From: Bacteroidaceae bacterium
Lineage (GTDB): Bacteria; Bacteroidota; Bacteroidia; Bacteroidales; Bacteroidaceae
Direction: 5' to 3'
NCBI GenBank assembly: GCA_023227685.1
Contig: JALNVG010000019.1
Coordinates: forward strand, 1-21,450
DNA length: 21,450 nt
Below the pieces are notes generated by a model. The model made no database searches and was not told where the DNA came from. It saw only the letters and a list, made by a program, of their open reading frames with translations. Positions within the stretch are counted from its first letter, which is position 1; each line of letters opens with the position of its first letter. This document shows, one piece after another, positions 6,957 to 14,809 of this stretch. A program made the translations under genes and the position numbers.

Positions 6957-8297
6957 CTAATACGCTGCAACTCCGTTTGTGCGACCTTTAATACGACCAG
7001 ACTTCAAAAGGCCATCATAATGTCTCATTAATAAATGACTTTCAACCTGCTGAAGAGTATCCAAAACAACTCCAACAATAATCAACAATGATGTTCCTCC
7101 AAAAAAATGAGCGAAACCTGATTGTACTCCAAATATTCCAGCAAAAGCTGGTAAAATAGCCACAATAGCTAAAAAGAAAGAACCTGGCAAAGTTATTTTT
7201 GACATAATATCATCTATATACTCTGCTGTTTTCTTGCCAGGTTTAACACCTGGAATAAAACCATTATTCCTTTTCATATCTTCTGCCATCTGGGTCGGAT
7301 TTATAGTAATCGCCGTATAAAAATAGGTAAACAATACAATCATGACTACATAAATAAGGTTATAGGCAAAACTTGTATAATCCGTCAAGGCCTGTAAAAG
7401 ACTATTTGTGCCCGAGGATTTAGCGTAACCAATAAAAGCAATAGGTATAAACATTATTGCCTGTGCAAAAATGATAGGCATAACGTTTGCAGCATTAACC
7501 TTTAAAGGTATATATTGTCTAGCACCACCATATTGCTTATTACCAACTATTTTTTTTGCATATTGAACTGGAACCTTTCGTGTGCCTTGCACTAATAAAA
7601 TTGCTACACCAGTAACAAAAAGCAAAAAGACTATTTCAAATAAAAACATCACTAATCCACCATTCTTATCAGTCCTTGAAATAAATTCCTGCACAAAAGA
7701 ATTAGGAAAACGAGCTATAATACCTATCAAAATAATAATAGATATCCCATTCCCAACTCCCTTATCAGTAATTCTCTCACCAAGCCAAAGTATAAACATA
7801 CTTCCAGCAGCTAAAATGATAGTAGAAGTAAACATAAAAGCGGTCCAATTTAATGAGGAATTCAAAGAAGAACCTGCCTGCATTTTCAAATTCATTAAAT
7901 ATGAAGGAGCTTGCACAAGTAAAATTGCAATAGTTAAATAACGAGTATATTGATTCATCTTCGTTCTACCGCTTTCGCCCTCTCGCTGAAGTTTCTGGAA
8001 ATATGGAACAGCAACACCTAATAATTGAATAACAATAGAAGCTGATATATATGGCATGATTCCTAAAGCAAAAATAGAAGCATTAGAGAATGCTCCACCA
8101 GAGAACATGTTTAATAAGGCCATCAAGCCCTCGCTTGTCTGCTTCTGCAAATTCGCTAACATACCTGGACTAATACCGGGTAAAACAACAAAAGAGCCAA
8201 AACGATAGATCGCAACAAACAATATGGTGATAAGGATCCTATGTCTAAGATCCTCAATCTTCCATATATTCTTTAATGTTTCAATAGCTTTTCTCAT
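6957..8297 (-). CDS. secY: Protein translocase subunit SecY
   Basis: SecY forms the membrane channel for protein export and insertion, together with SecE and SecG and driven by SecA. The 446-residue protein is normal in length and has about ten hydrophobic membrane segments. Family marks include the start FKNIWK-like ETLKNIWKIEDLRHRILIT, the plug-region stretch GMLANLQKQTSEGLMALLNMFSGGAFSNASIFALGIMPYISASI, and the cytosolic loop RGTRKVPVQYAK-like QGTRKVPVQYAKK. NPTQMAEDMKRNNGFIPGVKPGKKTAEYI also fits. It follows rplO by four bases, as usual in the spc operon, and is followed by the gap with the map relic. Confidence 0.97.
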   Translation of the reverse strand: MRKAIETLKNIWKIEDLRHRILITILFVAIYRFGSFVVLPGISPGMLANLQKQTSEGLMALLNMFSGGAFSNASIFALGIMPYISASIVIQLLGVAVPYFQKLQREGESGRTKMNQYTRYLTIAILLVQAPSYLMNLKMQAGSSLNSSLNWTAFMFTSTIILAAGSMFILWLGERITDKGVGNGISIIILIGIIARFPNSFVQEFISRTDKNGGLVMFLFEIVFLLFVTGVAILLVQGTRKVPVQYAKKIVGNKQYGGARQYIPLKVNAANVMPIIFAQAIMFIPIAFIGYAKSSGTNSLLQALTDYTSFAYNLIYVVMIVLFTYFYTAITINPTQMAEDMKRNNGFIPGVKPGKKTAEYIDDIMSKITLPGSFFLAIVAILPAFAGIFGVQSGFAHFFGGTSLLIIVGVVLDTLQQVESHLLMRHYDGLLKSGRIKGRTNGVAAY

Positions 8298-8301
8298 TGA
8301 A

Positions 8302-8748
8302 TTAGAGTTTTATTGCAGTTCCACCCAAAATTTCTATAGCCGCGATCGCACTTTTAGAAAATGCATTAGCCTCTATTTCTAATTTAGAAGTAAGAGAACC
8401 TTTACCCAAAATCTTAACTTTTTGATTTGACGAAACAATTCCAGCCTCTAATAAATCATTAATATCTAACTTAGCTAATTTCTTATCATCAGCAAGCTTT
8501 TGAATCGAATCTAAGTTTATTGCTTTATACTCGACACGATTGATGTTTTTAAAACCAAACTTAGGAACTCGACGTTGAAGAGGCATTTGGCCGCCTTCAA
8601 AACCAACTTTACTCTTATAACCAGATCTTGATTTAGCTCCTTTATGGCCTCTAGTAGAGGTTCCTCCAAGACCAGAACCGGCACCTCTACCAATTCTCCG
8701 CTCTGAATGGGTAGAACCTTTTGCTGGTTTTAAATTATATAAATTCAT
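8302..8748 (-). CDS. rplO: 50S ribosomal protein L15
   Basis: L15 is a late-assembling 23S rRNA-binding protein whose long N-terminal extension reaches into the large subunit. The 148-residue product has the glycine- and arginine-rich N-terminus (RRIGRGAGSGLGGTSTRGHK, about residues 17-36), followed by FEGGQMPLQRRVPKFGF. The globular C-terminal part ends AIAAIEILGGTAIKL. Length is normal. It lies 28 bases after rpmD and four before secY. Confidence 0.98.
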   Translation of the reverse strand: MNLYNLKPAKGSTHSERRIGRGAGSGLGGTSTRGHKGAKSRSGYKSKVGFEGGQMPLQRRVPKFGFKNINRVEYKAINLDSIQKLADDKKLAKLDINDLLEAGIVSSNQKVKILGKGSLTSKLEIEANAFSKSAIAAIEILGGTAIKL

Positions 8749-8776
8749 ATGTAATTCATTTATTATTATACAATAA

Positions 8777-8953
8777 TTACTTAATTATAGTAACCAAATG
8801 CTTTATTTTGGCAACTTTCCCTAAAATTGAAGGTGTACTTTCTAATTCAACAACATGATTCAATTTTGTAAGACCTAAAGAATCCAAAGTCCTTCTCTGG
8901 ATTGCAGGTGCTCCAATTCTACTTTTCGTTTGCTTAATCTTGATTGTAGCCAT
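8777..8953 (-). CDS. rpmD: 50S ribosomal protein L30
   Basis: A 58-residue gene found by direct reading between rpsE and rplO, its standard place. The product begins MATIKIKQTKSRIGAPAIQR, followed by RTLDSLGLTKLNHVVEL, and ends KVAKIKHLVTIIK. The GxxxxQRRTLDSLGLTK block is characteristic of L30, which binds the 5S/23S rRNA region of the central protuberance area. The start lies five bases after the rpsE stop. Confidence 0.96.
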   Translation of the reverse strand: MATIKIKQTKSRIGAPAIQRRTLDSLGLTKLNHVVELESTPSILGKVAKIKHLVTIIK

Positions 8954-8958
8954 TTTTC

Positions 8959-9477
8959 TTAACCTTTAAAAACTTTTTCCATACTAATTCCTCTATTCTG
9001 AGCTACTGTTCGCGCATCACGCATATTTGTCAATGCTAAAATAGTAGCTTTTACAAGATTGTGCGGATTAGATGATCCCTTTGATTTTGCCAAAACATCA
9101 GTAATTCCTACACTTTCAAGAACAGCGCGCATTGCACCACCAGCAACAACACCTGTACCTTGCGACGCTGGGCGTATCAAAACTTCAGCACCACCAAAGC
9201 GCGCTAACTGCTCATGAGGAACAGTACCATTTAGGACACATACTCTTTGAAGATTTTTCTTCGCAGACTCCACACCTTTTGCAATAGCTGCTGTAACTTC
9301 ACCAGCCTTACCTAAACCCCAACCAATGATACCATCCTCATTCCCGACAACTACTATCGCTGAAAAGGTAAATGTCCTACCACCTTTAGTGACTTTAGTA
9401 ACACGATTAATCGCTACAAGTCTATCTTTTAACTCTACGTCGTTAGAAACTCTAACTTTATTGTTTATTTCAGCCAT
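8959..9477 (-). CDS. rpsE: 30S ribosomal protein S5
   Basis: S5 is near the mRNA entry site and the decoding region and affects translational accuracy. The 172-residue product has the N-terminal double-stranded RNA-binding domain (about residues 14-78) with LVAINRVTKVTKGGRTFTFSAIVVVG and GWGLGKAGEVTAAIAKGVESAKKNL. The C-terminal S5 domain follows, with LIRPASQGTGVVAGGAMRAVLE and GSSNPHNLVKAT. Length is normal. Five bases separate it from both neighbours. Confidence 0.98.
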   Translation of the reverse strand: MAEINNKVRVSNDVELKDRLVAINRVTKVTKGGRTFTFSAIVVVGNEDGIIGWGLGKAGEVTAAIAKGVESAKKNLQRVCVLNGTVPHEQLARFGGAEVLIRPASQGTGVVAGGAMRAVLESVGITDVLAKSKGSSNPHNLVKATILALTNMRDARTVAQNRGISMEKVFKG

Positions 9478-9482
9478 AATGA

Positions 9483-9827
9483 TTAAAATTTAAGCCCTCC
9501 TTTACGAGCAGCATCTGCTACACATTTAATTCTGCCGTGATACAAATAACCATTACGATCAAAAACGACCGAAGTAACACCTGTTTCCTGTGCTTTTTTT
9601 GCTATTATTTCACCTACTTTACCTGCCTGCTCTATCTTTGTTGATTTCTCTTTAAAACCTAAAGAAGAAGCAGAGGCTAGAGTACGTCCACTCAAATCAT
9701 CTACTATCTGGGCATAAACTCCACGATTACTTCTAAAGACAGTAAAACGAGGACATTCAGCAGTACCAAATACTTTATTACGTACTCTATATTTAATCTT
9801 GATACGTCTTTCTAATTTTGTTGTCAT
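9483..9827 (-). CDS. rplR: 50S ribosomal protein L18
   Basis: L18 binds 5S rRNA and helps attach it to the large subunit with L5. The 114-residue product has RRIKIKYRVRNKVFGTAECPRFTVFRSNRGVYAQIVDD and the C-terminal VVFDRNGYLYHGRIKCVADAARKGGLKF, both typical. Length is normal for Bacteroidota. It lies between rplF and rpsE as usual. Confidence 0.98.
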   Translation of the reverse strand: MTTKLERRIKIKYRVRNKVFGTAECPRFTVFRSNRGVYAQIVDDLSGRTLASASSLGFKEKSTKIEQAGKVGEIIAKKAQETGVTSVVFDRNGYLYHGRIKCVADAARKGGLKF

Positions 9828-9845
9828 AATACTAATATTTATAGT

Positions 9846-10415
9846 TTACTTAGCTGCAGCAGTTTTACCTGACTTTCTTCGAATCTCCTCACCAACAAAT
9901 CTTATACCCTTACCCTTATAAGGCTCTGGCATACGGAAAGAACGTATTTTTGAACAAACCTGCCCAAGTAACTGATTATCGCAAGATTCTAGCAAAATAA
10001 GAGGATTCTTATTCCTTTCAGACTTTGTCTCCATTTTGATTTCCGTTGCTAGCTCAAGAAAAATGATATGAGTATAACCTAAAGACAACTCAAGTATATT
10101 TCCTTTGTTTGTCGCACGATAACCAACACCAACAAGTTCTAATTCTTTCTTAAAGCCTTGAGATACACCGATTACCATATTATTTATCAAAGAACGATAA
10201 AGACCATGATAAGCATGTCTTTGTTTCGGACTTTCTTTCAAAATTTTTTCGTTTTCTTCCAAAGAAATCTGATCATCAGTGATAGTTACGTTAATAGCTG
10301 GATTTACGTACTGAGACAAAATACCCTTATCGCCCTTAACAGTAACAATATTATCTTTAATAGTTGCAGTAACTCCTGATGGTATATTAACAGGTAATTT
10401 TCCTATTCTTGACAT
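9846..10415 (-). CDS. rplF: 50S ribosomal protein L6
   Basis: L6 lies near the factor-binding (sarcin-ricin) region of the large subunit. The 189-residue product contains two related alpha/beta domains. The first begins MSRIGKLPVNIPSGVTATI. The second includes ELVGVGYRATNKGNILELSLGY and ends in MPEPYKGKGIRFVGEEIRRKSGKTA, the C-terminal signature. The start is supported by a perfect AGGAGG seven bases before the ATG, which is unusual in this phylum and stands out from the neighbouring genes. It is 15 bases downstream of rpsH. Confidence 0.98.
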   Translation of the reverse strand: MSRIGKLPVNIPSGVTATIKDNIVTVKGDKGILSQYVNPAINVTITDDQISLEENEKILKESPKQRHAYHGLYRSLINNMVIGVSQGFKKELELVGVGYRATNKGNILELSLGYTHIIFLELATEIKMETKSERNKNPLILLESCDNQLLGQVCSKIRSFRMPEPYKGKGIRFVGEEIRRKSGKTAAAK

Positions 10416-10422
10416 TGTAACT

Positions 10423-10428
10423 CCTCCT
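10423..10428 (-). promoter_or_regulatory. Strong Shine-Dalgarno sequence of rplF
   Basis: The minus strand reads AGGAGG (in the context AAGGAGGAG), with a seven-base spacer before the rplF ATG at 10415. This is a full match to the anti-Shine-Dalgarno sequence. The other starts checked in this window have none or only short partial matches, for example AAGGAAG before rpsC. Confidence 0.8.
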
Positions 10429-10430
10429 TA

Positions 10431-10826
10431 TTAATAAACATAACATAATACCTCACCACCAATCTTTGAAACTGAGGCCTCCTTGTCAGTCATAACACCT
10501 TTAGATGTAGATATAATAGCTATACCTAAGCCATTAATTACACGTGGCATATTTTTATAGCCCACATACCTACGCAATCCTGGAGTAGAAACTCTCTCTA
10601 GTTTTTTAATTGCATTAACTTTGTTAACTGTATCATACTTCAAAGCAACCTTAATTGTGCCTTGTGGACCATCATCTACAAACTTAAAATTAAGAATGTA
10701 ACCTTTTTCAAAAAGGATTTTTGTAATTTCTTTTTTCAAATTCGAAGCAGGAATCTCAACAACTCGGTGCTTTGCACCGATTGCATTCCTTAACCTCGTC
10801 AAATAATCTGCAATTGGATCTGTCAT
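10431..10826 (-). CDS. rpsH: 30S ribosomal protein S8
   Basis: S8 is a primary 16S rRNA-binding protein of the small-subunit central domain and the spc-operon repressor in E. coli. The 131-residue product starts MTDPIADYLTRLRNAIGAKH, the universal S8 start. It ends in TSKGVMTDKEASVSKIGGEVLCYVY, with the conserved STSKG.MT block. The 48-base gap after rpsN contains a small GC-rich hairpin (10845-10849 with 10855-10859, TCAGG/CCTGA). I cannot link this to S8 regulation. Confidence 0.98.
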   Translation of the reverse strand: MTDPIADYLTRLRNAIGAKHRVVEIPASNLKKEITKILFEKGYILNFKFVDDGPQGTIKVALKYDTVNKVNAIKKLERVSTPGLRRYVGYKNMPRVINGLGIAIISTSKGVMTDKEASVSKIGGEVLCYVY

Positions 10827-10874
10827 AAAATTAAACTAAATTATTCAGGACTACCCTGACAATATTTATAATAA

Positions 10875-11144
10875 TCACCAGCTGGCTTTCTTAACGCCTG
10901 GAATCAATCCATTTGAAGCCATTTCGCGAAATTGAATTCTAGAAACACCAAATTGACGAATATAACCCTTAGGTCTCCCAGTCATCTTACAGCGGTTGTG
11001 CAATCTAACAGGGGAAGCATTTTTAGGCAAAGCCTGAAGAGCGTCATAATCACCAGCCTTTTTCAAAGCAGCTCTCTTTTCTGCATATTTGGCTACTAGC
11101 TTAACACGCTTAACTTCGCGTGCTTTCATTGATTCTTTTGCCAT
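10875..11144 (-). CDS. rpsN: 30S ribosomal protein S14
   Basis: S14 is in the small-subunit head beside S3 and S10. The 89-residue product begins MAKESMKAREVKRVKLVAKY and ends in NRCKMTGRPKGYIRQFGVSR...GLIPGVKKASW. The length and the absence of the two CxxC motifs make it the zinc-independent type. It follows rplE by two bases. Confidence 0.98.
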   Translation of the reverse strand: MAKESMKAREVKRVKLVAKYAEKRAALKKAGDYDALQALPKNASPVRLHNRCKMTGRPKGYIRQFGVSRIQFREMASNGLIPGVKKASW

Positions 11145-11146
11145 AT

Positions 11147-11707
11147 TTATTTATTCTTTTTATTATTCTTAAAAGGCAAACCAAACTCTTTTAATAATGC
11201 ATAACCTTCCTCATCAGTTTGGGCAGAAGTAACAAATGTTATATTCATCCCTAGAATTCTTGTAACACTGTCTAAATTGATCTCTGGAAAAATAATTTGT
11301 TCTTCAATTCCCAAAGTATAATTACCACGTCCGTCAAATTTACTTTCAATGCCACGAAAGTCACGGATACGAGGTAATGCAACTCGTACAAGTTTCTCAA
11401 GAAATTCATACATTCTCTCACGACGCAAAGTTACCATAACACCAATAGGCATTTTTTTACGTAACTTAAAATTAGCTATATCCTTACGAGAGACAGTTGC
11501 TACTGCCTTTTGTCCAGTAATTGCAGTTAACTCATTGATTGCAACATCTACAATCTTCTTGTCCGCCACAGCAATACCTATACCCTGATTTATAACAATT
11601 TTTTTTAGAACAGGTACTTGCATGGAAGAAGTATATTGAAACTGAGACTTTAATGCAGGAGAAATTCTTTCTGCATAATCTTTTTTTAATTGTGCTGTTT
11701 TTGCCAT
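11147..11707 (-). CDS. rplE: 50S ribosomal protein L5
   Basis: L5 binds 5S rRNA and contacts P-site tRNA from the central protuberance. The 186-residue product has the conserved VPVLKKIVINQGIGIAV, TGQKAVATVSRKDIANFKLRKKMPIG, LVRVALPRIRDFRGI and NYTLGIEEQIIFPEI blocks. The ATG shares one base with the rplX stop (TAATG), which points to translational coupling. Length is normal. Confidence 0.98.
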   Translation of the reverse strand: MAKTAQLKKDYAERISPALKSQFQYTSSMQVPVLKKIVINQGIGIAVADKKIVDVAINELTAITGQKAVATVSRKDIANFKLRKKMPIGVMVTLRRERMYEFLEKLVRVALPRIRDFRGIESKFDGRGNYTLGIEEQIIFPEINLDSVTRILGMNITFVTSAQTDEEGYALLKEFGLPFKNNKKNK

Positions 11708-12027
11708 TACTTAATTTCCTCTCCAGATTTTTTAGAATAACGTACTGCGGTTCCATCCGATTTTTTTTGCCTTCCTATACGTGTTGGCTTACCTGATTTA
11801 GGATCAACAACATTCAAATTTGAAATGTGAATAGATGCTTCTTGCTTAACTATTCCGCCTTGAGGACTCTTTGCACTAGGCTTTGTACTTTTTGAAACCA
11901 TATTGACTCCATCAACAATAGCGCGTTGCTCTTTCACAAGAACTTTTAAAACACGACCTGTTTTACTCTTGTCATCACCGGCATTAACAAAAACCGTATC
12001 ACCTTTTTTTATATGTAATTTACTCAT
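11707..12027 (-). CDS. rplX: 50S ribosomal protein L24
   Basis: L24 is an early assembly protein of the large subunit near the tunnel exit. The 106-residue product has the KOW motif at the N-terminus (KLHIKKGDTVFVNAGDDKSKTGRVLKV, residues 3-29), then VSKSTKPSAKSPQGGIVKQEASIHISN. The C-terminal block is DPKSGKPTRIGRQ. Its stop overlaps the rplE start by one base. Confidence 0.98.
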   Translation of the reverse strand: MSKLHIKKGDTVFVNAGDDKSKTGRVLKVLVKEQRAIVDGVNMVSKSTKPSAKSPQGGIVKQEASIHISNLNVVDPKSGKPTRIGRQKKSDGTAVRYSKKSGEEIK

Positions 12028-12045
12028 GATTCAAATATTTTGAAA

Positions 12046-12411
12046 TTAAAGCACTTCTGGAGCTAATGAGACAACCTTCATATTAGAGGCACGAAGTTCA
12101 CGCGCAACAGGGCCGAAAATACGACTTCCTCTAATTTCACCTGTACTATTTAATAAGACACAGGCGTTATCATCGAAACGGATATAAGAGCCGTCAGAAC
12201 GACGGATTTCTTTTCTGGTTCGAACGATTAAAGCTTTTGAGACAGCACCTTTCTTTATATCACTAGAAGGAATAACACCTTTTACTGCAACAACAATAAC
12301 GTCACCAACAGAAGCATAACGACGCCTAGTACCGCCTAAAACGCGAATACATAAGACCTCTTTAGCACCACTATTATCACAAACGTTAAGTCTTGATTCT
12401 ACTTGTATCAT
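12046..12411 (-). CDS. rplN: 50S ribosomal protein L14
   Basis: L14 lies at the subunit interface next to L19 and forms a bridge to 16S rRNA. The 121-residue product has the universal start MIQVESRLNVCDNSGAKEV, the signature GDVIVVAVKGVIP and the C-terminal RGSRIFGPVARELR. Length is standard. The ATG is two bases after the rpsQ stop. Confidence 0.99.
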   Translation of the reverse strand: MIQVESRLNVCDNSGAKEVLCIRVLGGTRRRYASVGDVIVVAVKGVIPSSDIKKGAVSKALIVRTRKEIRRSDGSYIRFDDNACVLLNSTGEIRGSRIFGPVARELRASNMKVVSLAPEVL

Positions 12412-12413
12412 AA

Positions 12414-12680
12414 TTACTTAGCTTTTTCGATTATTTCAACTAATCTCCACCTCTTCAACTTACTTAAGGGACGGGTTTCCATGATACGAACTGTATCGCC
12501 AATATTACACTCATTTTTTTCATCATGAGAATAATACTTCTTCGTTTTACTAACAAATTTTCCGTATATAGGATGCTTTTCCTTAAATTTTGAAACAACT
12601 GTAATGGTCTTATCCATTTTATTGCTCAAAACGACCCCTATCCTTTCTTTTCTTAAATTTCTTGCTTCTATTACTTCCAT
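12414..12680 (-). CDS. rpsQ: 30S ribosomal protein S17
   Basis: S17 is a primary 16S rRNA-binding protein with an OB fold. The 88-residue product has RKERIGVVLSNKMDKTITVVSKFKEKHPIYGKFV, followed by HDEKNECNIGDTVRIMETRPLSKLKRWRLVEI, all standard. It lies between rpmC (8 bases) and rplN (2 bases). Confidence 0.98.
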   Translation of the reverse strand: MEVIEARNLRKERIGVVLSNKMDKTITVVSKFKEKHPIYGKFVSKTKKYYSHDEKNECNIGDTVRIMETRPLSKLKRWRLVEIIEKAK

Positions 12681-12688
12681 CGAGCCGA

Positions 12689-12886
12689 TTATTTATTATT
12701 AATTTCCCTTTCACGCAAAACTGTTTTCATACGTGCTATAGATCTGCGTAAAACTTTAATTTGATTAGGATTCTCCAAAGGAGAAATCGAATGGTTTAAA
12801 ACCATTTGCTTCAAATTTGCTATTTCAGTCTCTAATCTTTCAATTAAATCCTTAGTAGACAATTCTTTTATTTCTGCTATTATCAT
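12689..12886 (-). CDS. rpmC: 50S ribosomal protein L29
   Basis: L29 is a small helical protein at the tunnel exit, next to the docking site of trigger factor and SRP. The 65-residue product has an IKELSTKDLIERLETEIANL start and the conserved NPNQIKVLRRSIARMKTVLREREI end. It starts three bases after the rplP stop, its usual place. Confidence 0.97.
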   Translation of the reverse strand: MIIAEIKELSTKDLIERLETEIANLKQMVLNHSISPLENPNQIKVLRRSIARMKTVLREREINNK

Positions 12887-12889
12887 GTT

Positions 12890-13324
12890 TTACATATTTT
12901 GATTTTGAACATCATAATCACGTCTAACAACAAATTTTGTTGTAATAGGAAGTTTCTGCGCAGCCAAGCGTAAAGCCTCTTTTGCTACCTCAAAAGATAC
13001 TCCATCAGCCTCAATAAGCATCCTACCTGGAGTAACTGATGCAACGAAACCTTCAGGATCACCCTTACCTTTACCCATTCTCACATCAGCAGGCTTCTTA
13101 GTAATTGGCTTATCCGGAAATATCCTGATCCATATTTGTCCTTGGCGCTGCATATAACGTGTTACTGCAACACGCGCCGCCTCTATTTGACGACCAGTAA
13201 TCCACTTTGTTTCCAAAGATTTTATTCCAAAAGAGCCGAAAGCAATCTGATTACCTCGCTGTGCATTTCCTTTAGCATTGCCCTTTTGGACTCTTCTGAA
13301 TTTTGTTTTTTTCGGTTGTAACAT
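12890..13324 (-). CDS. rplP: 50S ribosomal protein L16
   Basis: L16 organises the A-site region of the large subunit. The 144-residue product starts MLQPKKTKFRRVQKGNAKGN. It also has FGSFGIKSLETKWITGRQIEAARVAVTRYMQRQGQIWIRIFPDKPITKKPADVRMGKGKG, with the RMGKGKG block near residues 82-88. Length is normal for Bacteroidota. It sits 20 bases after rpsC and three before rpmC. Confidence 0.99.
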   Translation of the reverse strand: MLQPKKTKFRRVQKGNAKGNAQRGNQIAFGSFGIKSLETKWITGRQIEAARVAVTRYMQRQGQIWIRIFPDKPITKKPADVRMGKGKGDPEGFVASVTPGRMLIEADGVSFEVAKEALRLAAQKLPITTKFVVRRDYDVQNQNM

Positions 13325-13344
13325 AATTCTAAATTCAAATTCGA

Positions 13345-14070
13345 TTAGCTGTTATTTCTTCTTCTCTTGAAATTCCTACCACCATTATTGGGGGTACGAC
13401 TTCCACTCTTCTTATTCTGTGTAAAATCAGGAGTAAGATCTTTTTTGCCATAGACTTCACCTATGCAAATCCACACCTTAATCCCTAACAGACCAACCTT
13501 AGTTAAAGCTTCAGCCTGGCAATAATCGATATCAGCCCTAAAAGTATGTAAAGGAGTTCTTCCTTCCTTATACATCTCAGAACGTGCCATCTCAGCGCCA
13601 TTCAAACGACCAGATATTTGAACTTTAATTCCTTCAGCACCCATGCGCATTGTATTTGCAATAGACATTTTTATTGCCCTGCGATAAGCAATGTTTCCTT
13701 CAACTTGATGAGCAATATTATTCGCAACAATAACAGCATCAATCTCGGGTCTTCTAACTTCAAATATATTAATCTGTACGTCTTTATCTGTAACTTTTTT
13801 TAATTCTTCTTTTAATTTATCGACTTCTTGACCACCCTTACCAATAATAATTCCTGGTCTAGCTGTACATATCGTTATAGTAACCAACTTTAACGTACGC
13901 TCGATAACAATCCTCGAGACACTTGCCTTAGAAAGACGTGCTTTAAGATACTCACGGATTTTACTATCTTCTAGCAAAAAATCGCCGTAATTTCTTCCAC
14001 CATACCAATTGGAATCCCATCCTCTAACAATTCCTAAACGGTTACTTATTGGATTTACTTTTTGTCCCAT
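13345..14070 (-). CDS. rpsC: 30S ribosomal protein S3
   Basis: S3 helps form the mRNA entry tunnel and its helicase activity. The 241-residue product begins MGQKVNPISNRLGIVRGWDS. It has a KH type 2 RNA-binding domain with ICTARPGIIIGKGGQEVDKL (GKGG at residues 77-80). The C-terminal domain follows, with KMSIANTMRMGAEGIKVQISGRLNGAEMARSE and EGRTPLHTFRADIDY. The end is a basic, Asn/Gly/Arg-rich tail. A short AAGGAAG lies just before the ATG. Confidence 0.98.
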   Translation of the reverse strand: MGQKVNPISNRLGIVRGWDSNWYGGRNYGDFLLEDSKIREYLKARLSKASVSRIVIERTLKLVTITICTARPGIIIGKGGQEVDKLKEELKKVTDKDVQINIFEVRRPEIDAVIVANNIAHQVEGNIAYRRAIKMSIANTMRMGAEGIKVQISGRLNGAEMARSEMYKEGRTPLHTFRADIDYCQAEALTKVGLLGIKVWICIGEVYGKKDLTPDFTQNKKSGSRTPNNGGRNFKRRRNNS

Positions 14071-14075
14071 CTTCC

Positions 14076-14486
14076 TTATTTTTGATCTTCTTTATTACTC
14101 TTAGAATCAACAAACAACGTAATATGATTAGAACGTTTGCGAATTCTATAACCTCTACCTTGGGGGGCAGGTCTCATCCTTTTAAGAGTTGTCCCGCAGT
14201 CCACAAAGACTTTAGATACATACAACTCTCCCGCATCAGCTTTACGCTCATTTTTCATTTCCCAATTTGCAATTGCAGAGCGAAGTAGTTTTTCCACTTT
14301 AGCCGCTGCACCTTTAGAAGAAAATTTCAAAACGCCAAGAGCTTTATTCACTTCCATTCCCCGAACTAGATCTACTACTAGACGCATCTTCCGTGGTGAA
14401 GAAGGAACATTTTGCAATTTAGCAAAATACATGGTTTTAAGGGCTTCTTTTCGTTTAATTGCCGATATTTTTTTTCTTGCTCCCAT
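14076..14486 (-). CDS. rplV: 50S ribosomal protein L22
   Basis: L22 lines the exit tunnel with its long beta hairpin. The 136-residue product starts MGARKKISAIKRKEALKTMY, a Bacteroidota-type N-terminal extension before the core AKLQNVPSSPRKMRLVVDLVRG. The hairpin region is LKRMRPAPQGRGYRIRKRSNHITL, and the tunnel-tip residues look ordinary. It is 33 bases after rpsS and five before rpsC. Confidence 0.98.
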   Translation of the reverse strand: MGARKKISAIKRKEALKTMYFAKLQNVPSSPRKMRLVVDLVRGMEVNKALGVLKFSSKGAAAKVEKLLRSAIANWEMKNERKADAGELYVSKVFVDCGTTLKRMRPAPQGRGYRIRKRSNHITLFVDSKSNKEDQK

Positions 14487-14519
14487 TATATTAAATACTT
14501 TTTTTCACTAATAAATTAG

Positions 14520-14789
14520 TTAATTACTCTTATTACCTGAATGACCCCTAAATGTACGGGTAGGAGCAAATTCGCCCAACTTATGCCCAACCATATTTTC
14601 GGTTATATAAACAGGAATAAATTTATTACCATTATGAACAGCAACAGTATGCCCAACAAAATCAGGCGAAATCATTGAAGCTCTGGCCCAGGTTTTAACC
14701 ATATTTTTTTTGCCTGACTCATTCATAGCAAAAATTTTAGCTTCAAGCCTAATGTTAATATATGGACCTTTTTTTAAAGAACGACTCAT
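14520..14789 (-). CDS. rpsS: 30S ribosomal protein S19
   Basis: S19 forms a head complex with S13 and a bridge to the 50S. The 89-residue product begins MSRSLKKGPYINIRLEAKI, then TWARASMISPDFVGHTVAVHNG and ENMVGHKLGEFAPTRTFRGH, matching the S19 signature. Length is normal. It lies between rplB and rplV. Confidence 0.99.
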   Translation of the reverse strand: MSRSLKKGPYINIRLEAKIFAMNESGKKNMVKTWARASMISPDFVGHTVAVHNGNKFIPVYITENMVGHKLGEFAPTRTFRGHSGNKSN

Positions 14790-14809
14790 AGTTTACTCAA
14801 TTAATCATG

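Noticed and set aside
10845..10859. Small hairpin TCAGG-ACTAC-CCTGA between rpsN and rpsH as an S8 operator
   Set aside because: It is only five base pairs and lacks the internal-loop features of S8 sites, so there is too little to call it regulatory.
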